Assembly: GCA_000708835.1 (NCBI GenBank)
Contig: DF237379.1
Coordinates: forward strand, 1 to 64,000
Length of the DNA: 64,000 nt
Direction of reading: 5' to 3'
From: Klebsormidium nitens
Lineage: Eukaryota; Streptophyta; Klebsormidiophyceae; Klebsormidiales; Klebsormidiaceae
Part shown: piece by piece, positions 34,262-47,300 of the stretch
Layout of the letters: every line of letters begins with the position of its first letter
How positions within the stretch are numbered: the first letter of the stretch is position 1
The notes under the pieces: model-generated
What the model was told of the DNA's origin: nothing
What the model saw: only the letters and a program-made list of their open reading frames with translations
The model's database searches: none
Made by a program: the position numbers and the translations under genes

Positions 34262-35652
34262 TCGCTCACATTCTTGCTGACATCATCTGATTCGTGACAG
34301 ACTGCTTTTGACCTCGAGAGATTTTCGTTTTACACCTAGGCAAACCTGCAGGTCAAGCAACTTCTCATGTTATGAACTGGAGGGCAAAAGTATCCGGTCA
34401 TCTACAAGAAGGTCGCCCAGTTCTGAGAACAAAAAGCAAGATAAGGCTTCATGGTGACAGTTTCAGAAGCAGGAGGCAGGTAGCCTCTCGTTGATCAGTG
34501 AGGGGGGTAGATGAAAGGAAAAAAGTTGCAGCAAGAAGGGTACTGTATGACTGTCTTGATGGGCCCCTGAAGGTAGATGCAACCAGACGCTGTTGATCCG
34601 CTCAAAGAAAGGACTGAAGTGAAAGGCAACTATCTAGAAGGGGCACTCAAAAGCAGGGGCTACAATTGCGTTTGGTGAGCAGTCTGTGAAGAGACACGCC
34701 ATGATCAAGTCAGTGCTGCCACCACATTCGGTAGACCCGACACGATCCTGTAAGCACCTAGCTTCGAGGAAGGAACTACCGCAGGCAGTAGCATAGTTTG
34801 TCCGCTCCTTCCCCCTCAGATTTTACCACACTATCCTCTCCAATATTACTACCTTTCAAAGCCCCAAAATGGCATCGGTTCCCAGGTGGTGTAGCATCTC
34901 AACCGCGATCGCCCATATTACCAATGCATTTGAGGCTGTGAAAAGGCCAAAAGGCAATGCCCTTCAAGTTGAAGGCTTGGGAAATATGTAGCTAGATTCC
35001 CGCAGTCAAGAAAATTCAGCAACGCGAGCTTGCTTGCAACTGACCTGCCAGCCCTCAAGGCAGCCAGACACCAACGTGACCAAGGACAGTTGCAACTTGC
35101 ACCTGGCCCAGGATCTTTTCAAAGGGGTTAGCACAGTCTAAAGTAGCTAGCCCACTGTGCAGGCAACCTGATGTCATATATGTAATACCTGTTGAGGGAT
35201 TTTTGATCAGGACCTTTGCCTATCTAGGTAGCCCAATGGGATACTAGATAGGTAGCCTGCTCAGGCTGTGCCTAAATGTGCCATGTGCGGAACGGTTCCG
35301 CCGGAACTGCCGGAACTACTTCTAAGTCAAACCCCGATCCTAAACCTCCCGCCCCATACCTCCGTAGCGGCCGGCCGCGAGCCTTGCCGCCGGCCAGTAC
35401 ACCAGTCTATAGTGCCAGCATTGAACTTTTGCGCAAGTTGGTCCATTTGCCAGCTCGGATCTGACCATTAATTGCGCCTGCGCCTGCGCGACTACAGTAG
35501 CTTGGGGCACGTTGGAGGGTGGCCTCTTGAAGTCAGTTGCTTTATTCTCAGGTCTTCGAACTTAAGCAGAACGTTTCCTAATAGGAGCTCGAGCTGACAA
35601 TCAGGACACTTGGAGACGGCTCTCCAAGCTCGACCTCCAAACCCCGAGACAA
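34262..35652. other. Intergenic region with a possible retroelement relic
   Basis: No gene is supported. On the minus strand near 34.95-34.88 kb a stop-broken stretch reads LPFGLFTASNAL, reminiscent of motif B of Gypsy-type reverse transcriptases, and codons shortly before it read like the preceding strand. The remainder should hold the promoter of the oxygenase gene starting at 35653. Confidence 0.3.
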
Positions 35653-38600
35653 ATGGAACCCCTTCCTCTCTTCCGGTACTTCGTGAAGATGCAGACGGCT
35701 CTCAAAAAGATTGTGCAAAGTGGTCTGCTTCTAGGAAGCATCAAAACCGACGGGGAGTTTGACACGCAATATGACTCCAGTACCTACAGCGAGAAAGAGC
35801 GCCTTCTGGCAGGCGCAGTCAGGAAGCTCTACGGAGGCCTTTCTGAGAAGAATGTTTTCTGCTGTGGAGGATCGGTCAAGCTGCCAGAACATGACCAAAA
35901 GTTTCTAATCGTGAAGCTTTTGGATGGGGACCCCTGTGGATGCGCGCTCTCGTCGTCTTTTGACAATGCCCAAACCGGTGAGTTTGACCAACTTCAAGAG
36001 GGGACTGTCAAGTCCTGCTAACAACGAAGGGGGAAATGTGGCTTAGATATATGATGAAAAGTCCACTGGCAACGTACAAAAGGAGAGCAACATCTAGATC
36101 CGATGTCTTCTCATCTTCGCAGATTTCTCCCGCAAACGTTGTTCAAAAGCTAACAATTTTGCAAACTCATGCATGCTGTCAGTAGCTCATGCATGTTAAA
36201 GACTACAGCCGTAGTTTCATACGGAAGTAAACCCCTTTCGAAATTAATGCTTAAAAAGCTGCTGATTGCGTAGACTTCTCACCATTCGTTTAACTTCCAA
36301 AATGTTCACTCCCTGGGACCTGCAGTGCAAATCCTGCGCTTGCATATTTCTTTGCATGTGGCTTGGCAAAACCGGCAGACCTTCCGCATGAGTCAAGTTT
36401 TTCTGAAGAAGATCAAGCCATAGACGCATTCATCTGGTAGTAGCTAACCTCTTGAGCTGGAGACACTGCTAAACGATGATAACTCACTGCGGATATTCAA
36501 CTTACGGTGCAGGACCGAAGACTACTCTTGCTGAGAGTATTACGAACCTCATCCTCAAAAGTGTGATTGAGAAGAGCACCGTCGCAGGATTTGGAGACCT
36601 AAAAGAAGGAGCAAACGTGGTCGATTACACCATCAGAAAGGCTTGGGAAGCGTACTTTCACCTGGATTTTGACTATCCCAACAAGCCAGACAGCAGAAAG
36701 TATATTCCAGGATTGTCGAGGGTAAGAAACTCAAGAATACGTTTAAGTTGAGTGTTTGGAACCATTTTAATTACGCTTTTGCTTTTGAACCTCAGTGTTT
36801 GAGCCTCTGTTCTTTCGTCTGCAACCCTTCTTGTTGACGGCACCAATAAGAATTCGGCTTAGCGGCTTGGAGGAGAGAGTGTCTCTTGTGTAGTGAGGGC
36901 AGGTTGCATGCCCCGGCCTCACGTGCTTCCGGCCCTCAAACAGGCCTTGAAAACTGCTTGTTTGCCTGACAGTCAATAGGAACTGCAAGAACAGCCTTCG
37001 ATCGACGTTCCGCTGGGCCCCAGACTTTTGACGTGTTCTTCTCACACAGGTCAAAGAAAGCTCTAGATCTCCGAGAAAGGAGCTCAGACAAAGCAGAAAA
37101 GCACACTCTTTTCTGTAGAGATATCTTCACTCCGGCCTCAAAAGAGAAAAGTTTAAGGAAATTTACGAAGCTCCAGAGTTAAAAACTCAGCGCTTCACTC
37201 CAATGCTACTGTGAGGCCGCCACGCAAACGGGATTGCGCCGGCAGATCATACCTGCTGTCACAGCGGACCGTCAAAACAGTGCAGTGCATCTTTTCAGGA
37301 GGGTCTCGTCCATATGGGACATGGGGGCCAAGATCGGCTGGATCGGTTAAAGGGGCGAGCAACGGTCGAAGCGGTCTCAGCAGAGCTACTAGAGACGAGC
37401 CAAAAGAAACGGAGCGCGGAGGATCCGGAGTACTACACAACGACCTTCACGGCCAGAGTAAGTGAAGTTAATAGCCGTCGTTAACCATCTTGGTAAGCTT
37501 TCCACATTCAAGCTTAATTGTAGGTCTGCTTCTTGTTCCGTCATATCGCTTTTTCAGTGATGCCAATATTGTCTGCAGAGTCATGTTGAATCATGAACCT
37601 GCTGCTTGAGTCTAACCTGCACACATATTTGAGAGTGCCTGTCGATTGGCAGAACTCTCGCAAGCCAGGTGACAAGAGGCTTGATCTTTCCGCAGGTCGC
37701 AGAAGAAGGTCGCTCCCTGAAGACAACGGTCACCGCGGGCAAGGTGAAGGAGCCCCAGAAGTCTAGAGTTTACCTCGCTTACTACGACAAGGATGCCCTA
37801 GAGCTATCTTACGAGTGCGAATGCGGAGAAAGAGCGGCGAAGACCACCCCAACCTGGTGTGACCACGCCGTGGCCGTTCTCATCAAGATGGTTGACCCAT
37901 ACGCGGGCGAAGCGCGCCCGGAATTTCACTATCACAAGGTAGGGCTAAAGACGCTCCTTTTGAAAAGCAAGCAGCAGCGTTTGAATGCTGGCAAACGTCT
38001 CTTCAAACTCCTAACGCTAATGCATGCAAGGCATGGTTCTTAAGGAAGCCTTAAGCAGCTTTCATGAGCAATTGCGCTGCATTAAGACAACCAGCGACAA
38101 TCTACCGACGCTCACTACATGAAGATCGTGGATCCAGAAAACCATCTTCAGTTTGAAGGCTCCCCAGAGCTTCTGATCTTTCGAGCGCGTCTACATCGCG
38201 CTTTCCTTCCAGTGGTCCAGGGGCTCTATAATTACGGCACAGACCTCACTTGAATCACCAAATCCGATAGAGATCACTCTCTTTTTGCAGGCTCTCTTTC
38301 TGCAACCCATCATGGAGCACATCAAGGAGCGCATGAACCATGGCGCTCGAATCTCTCTCCTGCCTTACAAGATCAATGTCTATGGGGAGGGCGGCTTCTT
38401 CAAGCCCCACGTGGACTCCCCCCGCGACGTGGAGAACATGGTCGGGACGCTGGTGGTCTGCCTGCCGTCGGAGCACGAGGGCGGTGAGTCGCTACATGCG
38501 AGCAACTCCGGTGAAGATCGTCATGTCGTTCGCGGAATCGTATATAAGTGAATTACTTGCGTTCAAGGATTTGCATTAATTGGCGGACCGGAAACCTTAA

Positions 38601-40061
38601 ACAGCCTGAAAGAGACTTCCCAGCCATCTGAGTTGTAAAAATGTCCAGTTTTCTTCTACTTTTAAGATCTTCAATCCGGCGGACGTGATGCACCTCTACT
38701 TGATCTTCAGTCTGGCAGATTACACAAGTTTTTCCAAGGTTTGTCTCAGTCAATTTTTAGACCTACCTGCATCCGAAACGGACAGCGTGTGGTTATGTAC
38801 CCAGCCTGAAGTTGGAACCTGAGTTTCCTCACGCTCCGTTGTCATCTGCGAAGACTTTTTTTTTCATAAACTAATCACTGTTGTCGCTGACGATCCAGAT
38901 TTCCGACCCCGTTAAGATGCTCTCGTCTCCCTTTCAGGAGAGCTTGTCGTCTCTCACACGGGGGTCAACCACGTGTTCGACTTTGCCCCCCTCTCGGGTG
39001 ACCGCGAGCGAGTCCAGTGGGCCGCCATGTACGGCGACTGTCTGCACGAGGTCAAGGAGGTGAAGAAGGGCTACCGGGCTACGCTCACCTTCAGCATCAT
39101 CCAAGAAGGAAAAGCAGGGAAGACGGACGACAGGATATGGGATCCTCGCCCTTTGAAATATGCTCGTTCGCGCGATAACTTGGCGGAGACTGGTTACAAG
39201 GTCACCTACCCCTCCTCATCAACCAGATACGAGTATCCAGAAATTGAGGTGCGTAACCAATTCTTCCCCTTGATCTAGCTTTTTCTGGTCACAATTGTCG
39301 AAGCTCCTGCCAGATGTTGCTTCCTTCAAAAACCCGTCTGTGAGCAATAAGACGTCCCTCATGCTGTCGTTAGGCGCGAACGATGATGGAAGGAGATATG
39401 CGGACGGGTCATTACAAGAGGATTCGCTGAGACCTCCTTGCATTGATGTTGTTTTTGACAATTTCAAATATGCAAGCAAAAACGCCCTAGCTAGTTACTA
39501 TTTTTCTGCTTTCAGGAGGAGTTCAGCGACGGCCCCTGGAACAAGCTGGAGGCAGAGCGGGAGGCGCAGGCCATCGTGGAGTCCCTTCGAGCGCTCGACC
39601 CGGCCCCCAAGTTCGTCACCATTCTTCTCAGCCACGACTACACGCAGGCCAACTTGCTCCGCCCCGACATTCTCAAAGGGACCGACTGGCTGCTGCACCA
39701 GGCGCTCACCCAGACATTTCCGGTGGAAGTGCTGACGGTAGTGACGCGCGACCATTGGACTATTCCGTACAGTTCTGATGAAGACTATAACGGGATGAGG
39801 GGCGCCTCCAGGTTTTCGTGCTACGCTTTCACGAAGGAGGACCTGGCTTGGCTGGTGGGGGAGGGGCCCAAGCCGGCGTACAAGTGGGAGGCGGCCGCGG
39901 CCGCGGGCCGGACGCTGCTCGTGGCGCCGACGGCCGCGCAGAAGAAGAAGCTGGAGCAGCGAGAGAGTGGCTACTCGGGGAATCAGTACGTGGAGGGCGC
40001 GGAGTCGCTGTGCGTGTACTTTGAGGCAGCGCTGGTGATTGAGCTGGCAAAGAACGTTTGA
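35653..40061 (+). CDS. 2OG-Fe(II) oxygenase with inserted SWIM zinc finger
   Basis: Predicted 2-oxoglutarate and iron-dependent oxygenase of the prolyl-4-hydroxylase-like superfamily, 661 residues. Seven exons: 35653-35977, 36513-36721, 37299-37457, 37696-37938, 38291-38483, 38938-39248, 39516-40061. All phases agree. The metal site is His352 and Asp354 (FKPHVDSPR) plus His413 (YGDCLHEV); Arg423 (GYRATLT) should bind 2OG. The N-terminal AGFGDLKEG...RKAWE matches the helical part before the core in this family, and the C-terminal SHDYTQANL...LKGTDW segment is also familiar from it. Exons 3 and 4 (residues 179-312) interrupt the domain and carry CEC...WCDH, a SWIM finger (Cys272, Cys274, Cys286, His288). 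Both exons are phase 0 at each end. The substrate is unknown; nucleic acid or protein binding by the finger is inference. The start ATG has a good context (acaaATGG). Confidence 0.82.
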
Positions 40062-40837
40062 TGGACGAATTGAAGTAGTATACTCTAGGCGGATAGAGAC
40101 GTGGAACAGAACTTGCAACGGGCTCGTTGACTCAGCTCATGAATAAAGAACTGACCTCTGCTCGGCCAAAGGTGATCTTGCCATTACTGTGTTGACGAAT
40201 CGTGATTCCTGAGCCAGCAAAAGAAGACCATATTTGCGTGTTCCGTATATCGGAAAGGTTTAGTTGCATGCTCTGATCTCGGCTTCGTCATACTTCAGAA
40301 TTGCGAGCGATGACGCATGCAATCATGTGCTTGCGGCAGCAGGCATGGACCAAGCAAAATTGTACTTGCGGAGCTGCCGGCCGGTTGAAATCCTGGCTTC
40401 AATGTCTCATTAAGCTTGCATGTACATCCTTTCTATGGTTAGCCAGCCGGCCCGACACGTACACAGCTTGAGCATATGAAAGTATGTGCATCGTCGCCGT
40501 CGGGTCTGCATGTGTGCGCAAGCACGGCGGCCCAGATCACATATCGGTTGTGCGAGCCAGAATGGACGTGCAACAGCTCAGGAGACGGACAGAAATGCAC
40601 GAAAACCATGTGCATGACCAGTCATTTGCCGCTTTACGTACCAGCTTGATACGGGACACTACTAACATGATACACTGAGTCAAGGAGGTGTTCGATATTG
40701 GAATATCTGCAATTGTTCCGGACTTCTGCGAAGGTGGTCCAAGTGCTGCTCGTACCCCGTTTTCTGTATATGATACAAGTGATCTGACATCAAACAGATA
40801 TTTTCGCCAAAGTGTCGTGCTACGAACCCAATGCTAG
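40062..40837. other. Convergent 3' flank between two genes
   Basis: Holds the 3' untranslated regions of the oxygenase gene (plus) and the helix-hairpin-helix gene (minus). No other gene is seen. Confidence 0.4.
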
Positions 40838-43494
40838 TCAACTTTTGCTCTTAACGTTCCTCGCCAATCGTTCCCGAGAGACTGCCTTCCGTTTCGAACT
40901 ACCTTTGGTCAGGTCCGCCGCTGCCGAACCTGACGTGGTATCCTTTTCAGGTCCCTTTGCGGCTGGTAAACCGGCTGCTTTCGCATCCGTTGCTCCTCCG
41001 GAACCTTTACCCCGTTGACTCTTCGCGTCTCCTTTGGCGGCGCCCTTCGGAGCTGCTTTTGAAGCCGTTTTCGAAACCCCTTTTTGCCGGCCCTTTGCAT
41101 CGTCCGACCAAATTGCCCTCTCAACGTCCGAAGGCGTCCATGGCTCGCCCGTTGACTTACACCCGAGATCCTGCAGTGAAATGAACCGGCTGTTTCAACT
41201 TCGCACCGACGCGCATGGTCCCCAGCGGACACAAACGGAAAAACAAAGCATGTGTCCCTTAGGCATTTTCAATCTGGTGGTGAGAGTAGCTTGCCAGATC
41301 GTTCCCCAGCAAACCACCGAAGAGGATACTGATAGCATCGACTAAGAAGGACTTTTCTTCCAAAAAAGCTGCTGATCAAGCGAGACTTGGGCAGTCGCAA
41401 ACACCACTTGGGCAACTCGAAAGTCCGTGCAAACCCTGCAAAAGTGACCTTCGGCAACAAGATCGGGCAGAAGAGTATAACGCCAAGAAAGAAGACTCAG
41501 GTCAAGAAAGGTTGGCAGCAGGACGTGAAACTTTGCGACTTCCATGTGAAACGGCTTTCGCGAACAGCAAGACCAGAACGAGGACATAAACCGATGAACG
41601 ACTCTCTCTTTGTTGTCTTCCTCTTAAGACCGTCAAAGATCGGAACTTAGCTTCAGTAAGATTGACTATTTTTGGGCCCTCCCCCGTCATGCAGTTCAAC
41701 TCTGCCGCCTCTGTGGCGATAGTTTGCCCCTTCAGAAGGACCTAAACACGCTCAGCAGTGGGAAATAGAAAACGTTTCCAGCCAAAAGCACGATACTACC
41801 AACAGTCTCTCCGTTCCTTTCAACAGCCTCTCTGCTTCGGCGGCCAGGCTTTCCAGGCTCTAGTCGATTTAGTGGAATCTTTTCGCCGTCAATCAGTCTC
41901 CTTGACAGCTTACGAGACGCCGTTCAGTGGAATTCCTCCAGTAAACTCCAAGTTTTCTAAGACAAGATGATCAAGAGTGCAGAACCAGACGAGAAGATCT
42001 TCCTTTAACGATTTGCTCACGTCCCACAAAGGTCTTATCTTTGCAATCGTGACCAATCAGCCAAAGGTTCCAAAAATGTCTTCTATAAAAAGTCAGCCAG
42101 AGACATCCCAAAAAGTAAGTGTAACGTTTTTGCCAGAGGCGAGCCACCAAGCTCTTAAACGCAAAGGCCGCACCTTCGCTTTCGCTGTCAGTGCTTCCGC
42201 CAGTTCCGCATACTTCTTGGGCGTATAGTCCTTGGTTCCTTTCAGCGCCGCCGCAAGCGCCTCGTCCGACATGAAAGGCGCCAGATTAGGAGAGTGCGCC
42301 GCAAGCACGGCGCTTGCCGTCGCCGGTCCAATGCCCTTGAGCTCCGACAGAATCTTGATTGCTGACTGGACGTCCGGGAGCGCCGCAAAAGCCCGTTTTG
42401 AGGTTTCGATGATGTCAGTCTCGGCGGCATCTTTGGCGTAGCCCAGCAGTCGCGGCCTGTAGGAGGATTGGATTATAAAATTGGGCCACGAAGTCAAGGG
42501 GTGTACAGAATTTGCTTTAAAGCTCGGCAAACGGGGGGTAAAACCGAGGTTCTTTTTTATGCGACGATGGGGTGAAGAACCGTTCAGATTGGCCAAGACG
42601 ACAGCGTTGACCTTTTGTTCGACTGACCCACGAGGTGGCAACACGACCTTCTGTCCAAGCAGGACAGACCCTGGTCCAGATCCTTCTCCCATTGACTGCA
42701 AGAGAGCTTCTTGGATCTACACACAGGGTTGTTATCAAAGTGATGCGAAGATTACCTCGTATGAGATGTCTGTGGCCACTTCTACTTCCTGAGAGAGTAG
42801 TCTGAGTTGCTATGCAAAGGTGAGGGTGAAGTCAACACAAGGAAATCAAAATTGGTCGCGATATTGCGCCCCAGATGCCTCATGAAAATTCCAACAAATC
42901 GAGAAGTCAAAAGAAGAAAGAGGGGGTGCGACCAACGGCATGACAAATCCAGTGGGACACTAGATGAGAGTGGGGCACTGTTGAGGGAAAGACTTTTGGA
43001 TGCGTGCAGTTCTTTCTGAGGGAACGATGTGGCATGCACAACAGTCATAAAAACTTCTCCTGGGCTTTATGTTGCAAAGGGCCAGCAAACAGCGCTGCCC
43101 CCAACTGTGCCCTCATTGCTTTTCACCAGCTTTTGGGGCGCCCAAACTCTAAGCGCGCTCCAGTGAGGACTGTCTAGATGGCACGAAACTTTTGAAGCGC
43201 AGAGTCGAGTGACATGTAGGCAGCCCCAGGCATATTAAACCAATCATTTCAAATCCAGTCTCCTGCAACTTACCTCCACTTTCCACGGGTAAGTTTCCAG
43301 TCGACGATCTTCACTAGCTCGTCCTTTGTGACATAGCCTGCATTCCCCCGTTCTTTAAGAGTCTTCACCAACTCAACTCTGTAAAAGTCGTCCAAGTCCA
43401 CAAGGCGCTCCTTTCCTAGCCCCTGCAACCTAGCAGGATACTCATCTAGAGCTGCCTCCCACAATGCAGAGTCACTGCTCTCATACAACGCCAT
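40838..43494 (-). CDS. Conserved helix-hairpin-helix protein of unknown function
   Basis: Three exons, 43494-43274, 42456-42174 and 41170-40838, joined in frame give 278 residues. Start is ATG at 43494, with an in-frame TAG twelve bases upstream; stop is TGA at 40840-40838. Residues 1-74 hold a WEAALDEYPARL...LDDFYR segment ending in LTRGKWR. Residues 113-128 (LKGIGPATASAVLAAH) form a helix-hairpin-helix of the kind seen in DNA glycosylases and other DNA-binding proteins, followed by PFMSDEALAAALKG. The third exon begins with a conserved EPWTPSDVERAIWS and ends in a Lys/Ala/Gly-rich basic tail. I recognise it as a family found widely in plants without an assigned function. No catalytic Asp of HhH-GPD enzymes could be identified, so DNA binding is more likely than glycosylase activity. 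It is divergent from the desaturase gene. Confidence 0.82.
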
Positions 43495-44345
43495 CAACGG
43501 GCTGGACTACATGCAATTGTGATGCTGCCAACGTGGAACTGCTTTCCAGCTGAAAACCGAAGCCCTGGACCGCGCAGTTGGTCACAACAGTATGCCGCTT
43601 TGAGATGGGCTGAGTTGAGAGGTGCTTTTTTTGTGCTGGCGCCCCAGCTTGGGTTTACGTCAAGCGTTTGAACATTGGCACATTCCAGCTTCTTGACCTT
43701 ACTTCTGAACCTTCGAGCCCTGCTGCAAGCCTCTTGCCAACCGAATGCCAAATAGCGGGCTTGACTAGGGCTAGGGTGCGCAAGCAGCATTGCACAATTG
43801 TGCGGCATTGAATTTGTACTAGTAACTGTAGTATACAGGCTCAGCAGCATTGTACGCTGCTAACTGGAAGTTCCCGTTACCGAGAGCTTCAAACTAGCCA
43901 TTACCGCTCGCTACCTTTGGGTACTCTGAAACAGATCTCCAAAAGATCTTAGATTTGTGGCTCCACGTCGCGCGCCGTCAGCATCGAACGCCTAAAGTAG
44001 TTCCCTCAGTCCCAACGAATCTGATCGGATGGTCATGAAGCCATCACGTGCAAGGAGTCGCGATGCGGGTTCACTTTTGCCTGGCGCTTTTGCAGTTTCA
44101 ACAGAAAGTTTGGTCAAGTACCCAAGCGGGTTAACTTCGTCTGTTCGCAACCACTCCCGCCACGACGTCAACAATCCTGCAACCAGGCAAAACTCATCGA
44201 GCAGCTCTTCGATTCGTCAGCATTGGCAGTACGGTAGGTGTTGGAAGGAGCTTTGTGCAAGCGGCGGTGTGGTTACTAAACTGCGGGTTCCTGCCTTTGG
44301 CTAGCCCCCACATTGTGTCCTTGGGTAGCTTTGCAAACCGCAAGG
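43495..44345. other. Divergent intergenic region (HhH gene and FAD6)
   Basis: About 850 bp between two start codons on opposite strands. It should contain both promoters. I see no defined TATA box or other motif that I can support. Confidence 0.4.
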
Positions 44346-47300
44346 ATGCAGTCCACCATGGCTGCCCTGTCGCAGCGGGTGAACCTTGGGGCGGGCCTGG
44401 CAAGAGCTGTGCCGCAAGCGCAGGCTTCCTGCGAGGTAATGTCTCTTCTGTCTTCATGCGAACAGTACACGCTGTGGACATAGTAGACAGCTTCTGCTGA
44501 AAGTGGTTTTGGCAGGTTCTGATCTCGCTTGGGACCAAGACTATGAACCTAGATCTGGCTCTTGCATTGGGAAATTGATGTGTCTGTACAGCACTTCTGT
44601 CCCTAGGTCTCCGGTTCAGTCAGGATCTCAGATGTGTTGCTTGTGGTGCTTACCTGTGTGAGATGCTTTGCTGAATCCGCACTGAAGAGTTGATCAGGAA
44701 GCTGGCATTAAAAGCCAGTCCGGTTTTCCTGTTGCAGGGTGCTTCGCCCGTTCGCCGATGGTCTCACAGCAATAGGAGGATTGATGCAGGTAAAATATCT
44801 CCCTCTGGCAAGTGATTGAGTGTGCTGTCTCTGCTTTCTTGAGAGCGAAGGTTTCCACTTGAGACTGTGATATCCTCTTCGAGGAGTCGGACAATGCTCG
44901 AGGTTTTGTCATTTCTGAAGGTGATAGCTCTTTCTATGCCTTGAGCATTTAGAGGTTCAGTTTCTGTCTATTCTCTCACCTTTCAATCTGCTGGGCCCTT
45001 TCGCCTGCGCCACTCCCCGATTGGTGTCTGTCTTCGCCTCTCATGAATCCGTTCTGTTTGCAGTTTCTGCCAAGGGGCTTGGCTTCCATACATCCTCGTC
45101 TCTCCAGGGTGCAAAGGTCAGGATTCTTCGCTTTGAACTTGTACACCTCCAGCCAGCCGGGTGAAACTTTTGGCTGCCTCGTCTTTCGTTTTGTTAGTTT
45201 TTCCATACCTGCACGCGCGATTCAACCACTTGTAAGATCTGAGCCTGTTTGAGCTTGATGCAAATGACTAGCGAGGCAGAGCTGTGTAGGATTTACAGCG
45301 CCCCGTAACAGTATACTAGAATGCTGATTCAGAAGGAGGACAGGTCCAAAGCTCTGGCCGTTAACATCGGAGTTCGTACTTCCGTTAATTTGTTAGATGT
45401 CATTTTGCCCCTTTTCCGTGGTCAAATAAGAAGAGGTGTCGGCATTGCTACCTCATGAAAGTCTTCAGATCAAGGCGCTTATGCCCTCCGTTGATTCTGA
45501 CCTCCGAGCATCTGCCATGGTGGCACTTGGCACAACCCTTCAGTACTGTATGCATGTCATTTTTCTGGGATTTTTTGTGGCCAGCCTTGTTGCAGTCTCC
45601 AAGGGGACGGTCAACTACATTCGCTAGTCTTTTAGGGTTGTGTGAGCTCCCGCTTCTTGTACTATATCATAGTCCCCTGGTTTGCCTGCTTCTCGTATCT
45701 TGTCAAAAGTCCTCTAGTTTGGCATCTGTTTCAACGCATCTGCTGTTGCAACCAAAAGAAGCTCAACAGGTTCATGCAGCCGCCAGTCTGATGCAATTTT
45801 CTCAGAGTTTAGGGGCCTTCAAGCAGCAACTGACATATTTCTTTTCCATAAGTGCCTGCGCTGTCCTATTCATGTTCACTCAGCCGCTAAAACAGGGCGA
45901 TCTTCCTTGAAAAGGTTCCAGATCCCTAAAAGAGGGGCAAAGCAAAGTTTGTTAATCGGCGATATTCATCTCGCACCAATCATATTGTGTTTTCCACATG
46001 CTCCCCATACTCTGATAGGCACGATGCTTTGAAGAAGGTGTGGAATGAAGAGTCTACACCACTTGCTCATCGGGGCTCATCGATCTGTTACTGTTCCTTT
46101 TTCCAGTTGGACAGTTCACCCTCAGGCCAGCGGTTGAGGGGTCCAAAGGCAGTCAGAGCTATCGCGGCCCCTATTGCAGCGCCGGACCTTAGTGATCCTG
46201 AGGAAAGGGAACGGTTGGCGAAGGAGTATGGTTTTGAGCAGATTGGGGCGCCAATTCCAAAGGGCGTGACGCTCAGGCAGGTGCAGAACTCGTTGCCGCC
46301 AGAGGTGAGAATCTCTTAGCTTGATTAGGGTTCAAAAATCTGAGGATCATCGTCGCTTGCTGGCGTTACTTTTCTGAATTGGAAAAGTTTGCATTTAAAA
46401 ACCAGACTTGGTTCATGGGACTAGACTTGATTCATGAAGAGTGGATTCTGCTTGTTAGAAGATCATGGTGAAGCAGATGCAGCTCTGTAGACTCCTTGGG
46501 GTCAACAGGGGTTCGAATGTGCTCTTCTAAAATACCCCCAATTTTGGTGTGGCTAGATGAAACATGCATGCATCAATCCAAGGCATCCTCTGCACATTTC
46601 GGCGCTCCTTTCTTGGCTCGTGGCGGTCTTCACTGGGGTAGTGGTTTTCCACATGAAGAGGATGAGTGTACGCAGTGAAGGGCTGGGTTGAATCCTCTGA
46701 GAACGAAGGGTCACTCAGCGTTCAACATCATGCCAACGGGTGCTTCTTGAAAGAACTCGCCTGAAGGCGGCCTGCTGACTGGCACCAATCCAGAATCAGA
46801 CCGCACTTAACCGCACTATGAAAGGGCCAATGAATGGTCACAGGACTTTTCCTCGCTTCTTTGCGCACTTTGGTGTATCACAAGTAAGCCTTTTAGCAAA
46901 GCTTCTTACATCTGCTACTGACATCTGCTAACAACTGCTAAGCAGTTCAATCCTCCATTCCCCAGGTTTTTGAGATCAACGAGCTGCGCTCGTACAGCGC
47001 CGTGCTGCTCACCGCGTGCGCGGTCGGCGCCAGCGTGTGGATGATTGCCAACTCCCCCTGGTACCTGCTTCCCCTCGTCTATGCCTACACCTCCGCCGCC
47101 TGGACCGGGGTGAGTGGCCTTTGAGTCTGGTTACTTCCCACTTTCCTTTTCCAGTTTCAATGCAGGCGGAGCCATACGTTATTGGGATTGTGAAAAAGCT
47201 CTGGAACCTTCGAATTGACAAAAGTAGAGCAGCCCCCTCGCCTGTCTCAATCAGAATGCTCATCAGCTCCTCCTTTCGTATCAGAAAGTTGAAGGGGAGA

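Noticed and set aside
37211-37298. A longer 5' extension of oxygenase exon 3
   Set aside because: The frame that joins in phase with both neighbours begins at the acceptor at 37299; other frames across this stretch either stop or do not match the donor phase.
39498-40118. Minus-strand 206-codon open frame
   Set aside because: It is antisense to the last exon of the oxygenase gene, where the sense strand carries conserved protein sequence.
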